This document shows, piece after piece, positions 5,979 through 6,175 of a DNA stretch of 6,175 nt. The first letter of the stretch is position 1; each line of letters begins with the position of its first letter. The notes beneath the pieces were generated by a model. It had not been told where the DNA came from. It worked only from the letters and a program-made list of their open reading frames with translations, and made no database searches. The DNA comes from Nanobdellota archaeon (lineage in GTDB: Archaea; Nanobdellota; Nanobdellia; Woesearchaeales; JAUYGA01). The translations under genes and the position numbers were made by a program. The stretch covers positions 1-6,175 of the forward strand of contig JAUYGA010000042.1 in the NCBI GenBank assembly GCA_030690755.1, written 5' to 3'.

Positions 5979-6175
5979 ACTGGGAATTTTGGCGTTGAAA
6001 GCAATGAGAAAAATCAGGAAATTAGATAAAATTACAATTGCCTGAACTAAAATCAAAAAAGGTATTTCTTTGTGTGTGGGTGTTAAAAATAATGAAAAAA
6101 ATACCACAAAATGTATGGCCATCACTATCAGAAGTTGGATTGAAAGTTCCTTGTTTTTCAAAAATATTTTTTTGA
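5961..6175 (-). CDS. Small two-helix membrane protein of unknown function (5' end probably outside window)
   Basis: A hydrophobic reading frame ends at TAG (5963-5961). Counted from a TTG at 6161 it is 66 residues: a short basic start (KNKE), a first membrane helix about 8-26 (IQLLIVMAIHFVVFFSLFL), a short polar loop TPTHKEIP, a second helix about 34-55, and a basic tail NAKIPSKPSKI. The frame stays open upstream of the TTG through Lys-Lys-Ile-Phe to the right edge, so the true start is probably just outside the window. An internal ATG at 6122 would cut into the first helix and is unlikely. The basic tail after helix two suggests both ends face the cytoplasm. No motif allows a functional call. 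The next gene begins 46 bases downstream with its own TATA box. Confidence 0.62.
   Translation of the reverse strand, partial: KKIFLKNKELSIQLLIVMAIHFVVFFSLFLTPTHKEIPFLILVQAIVILSNFLIFLIAFNAKIPSKPSKI

Overview
The window reads as chromosomal DNA from an AT-rich archaeon. The evidence is a proteasome-activating nucleotidase (PAN), a compact archaeal-type tyrosyl-tRNA synthetase with a KMSSS loop, and TATA boxes of the form TTTAAATA about 27 bases upstream of start codons that lack a Shine-Dalgarno sequence. Short genes, small gaps and the PAN/TyrRS types would suit a DPANN or euryarchaeal lineage, but the sequence alone does not settle the phylum.

Layout: a fragment of a plus-strand gene enters from the left edge (to 221) and converges on a series of six minus-strand genes that fills the rest. 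In their direction of transcription, from right to left, these are: a small two-helix membrane protein (5' end probably outside the window), an unrecognised cysteine-rich protein of 183 aa, tyrS, tldD, tldE and pan. No gene-free stretch exceeds about 100 bases. I see no tRNA, rRNA, CRISPR array, insertion sequence or integrase.

Functionally, the left two thirds form a protein-turnover block. TldD is a zinc metalloprotease subunit with intact HEXXXH and C-terminal Cys ligands. TldE is its ligand-less partner. PAN is the AAA+ unfoldase that feeds the 20S proteasome. The stop codon of tldE directly abuts the ATG of pan (TAAATG), and tldD and tldE lie in the same reading frame, separated by one stop codon plus nine codons. 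The order suggests, as inference, a shared role in breaking down proteins and the peptides the proteasome releases. tyrS and the cysteine-rich gene are housekeeping or unknown neighbours that appear to have their own promoters.

Nothing here is an obvious new defence or mobile system. The points most worth following are the tldD-tldE-pan linkage, the pan promoter apparently buried in the last codons of tldE, the MFG variant of the PAN C-terminal HbYX motif, and the eight-cysteine protein upstream of tyrS.
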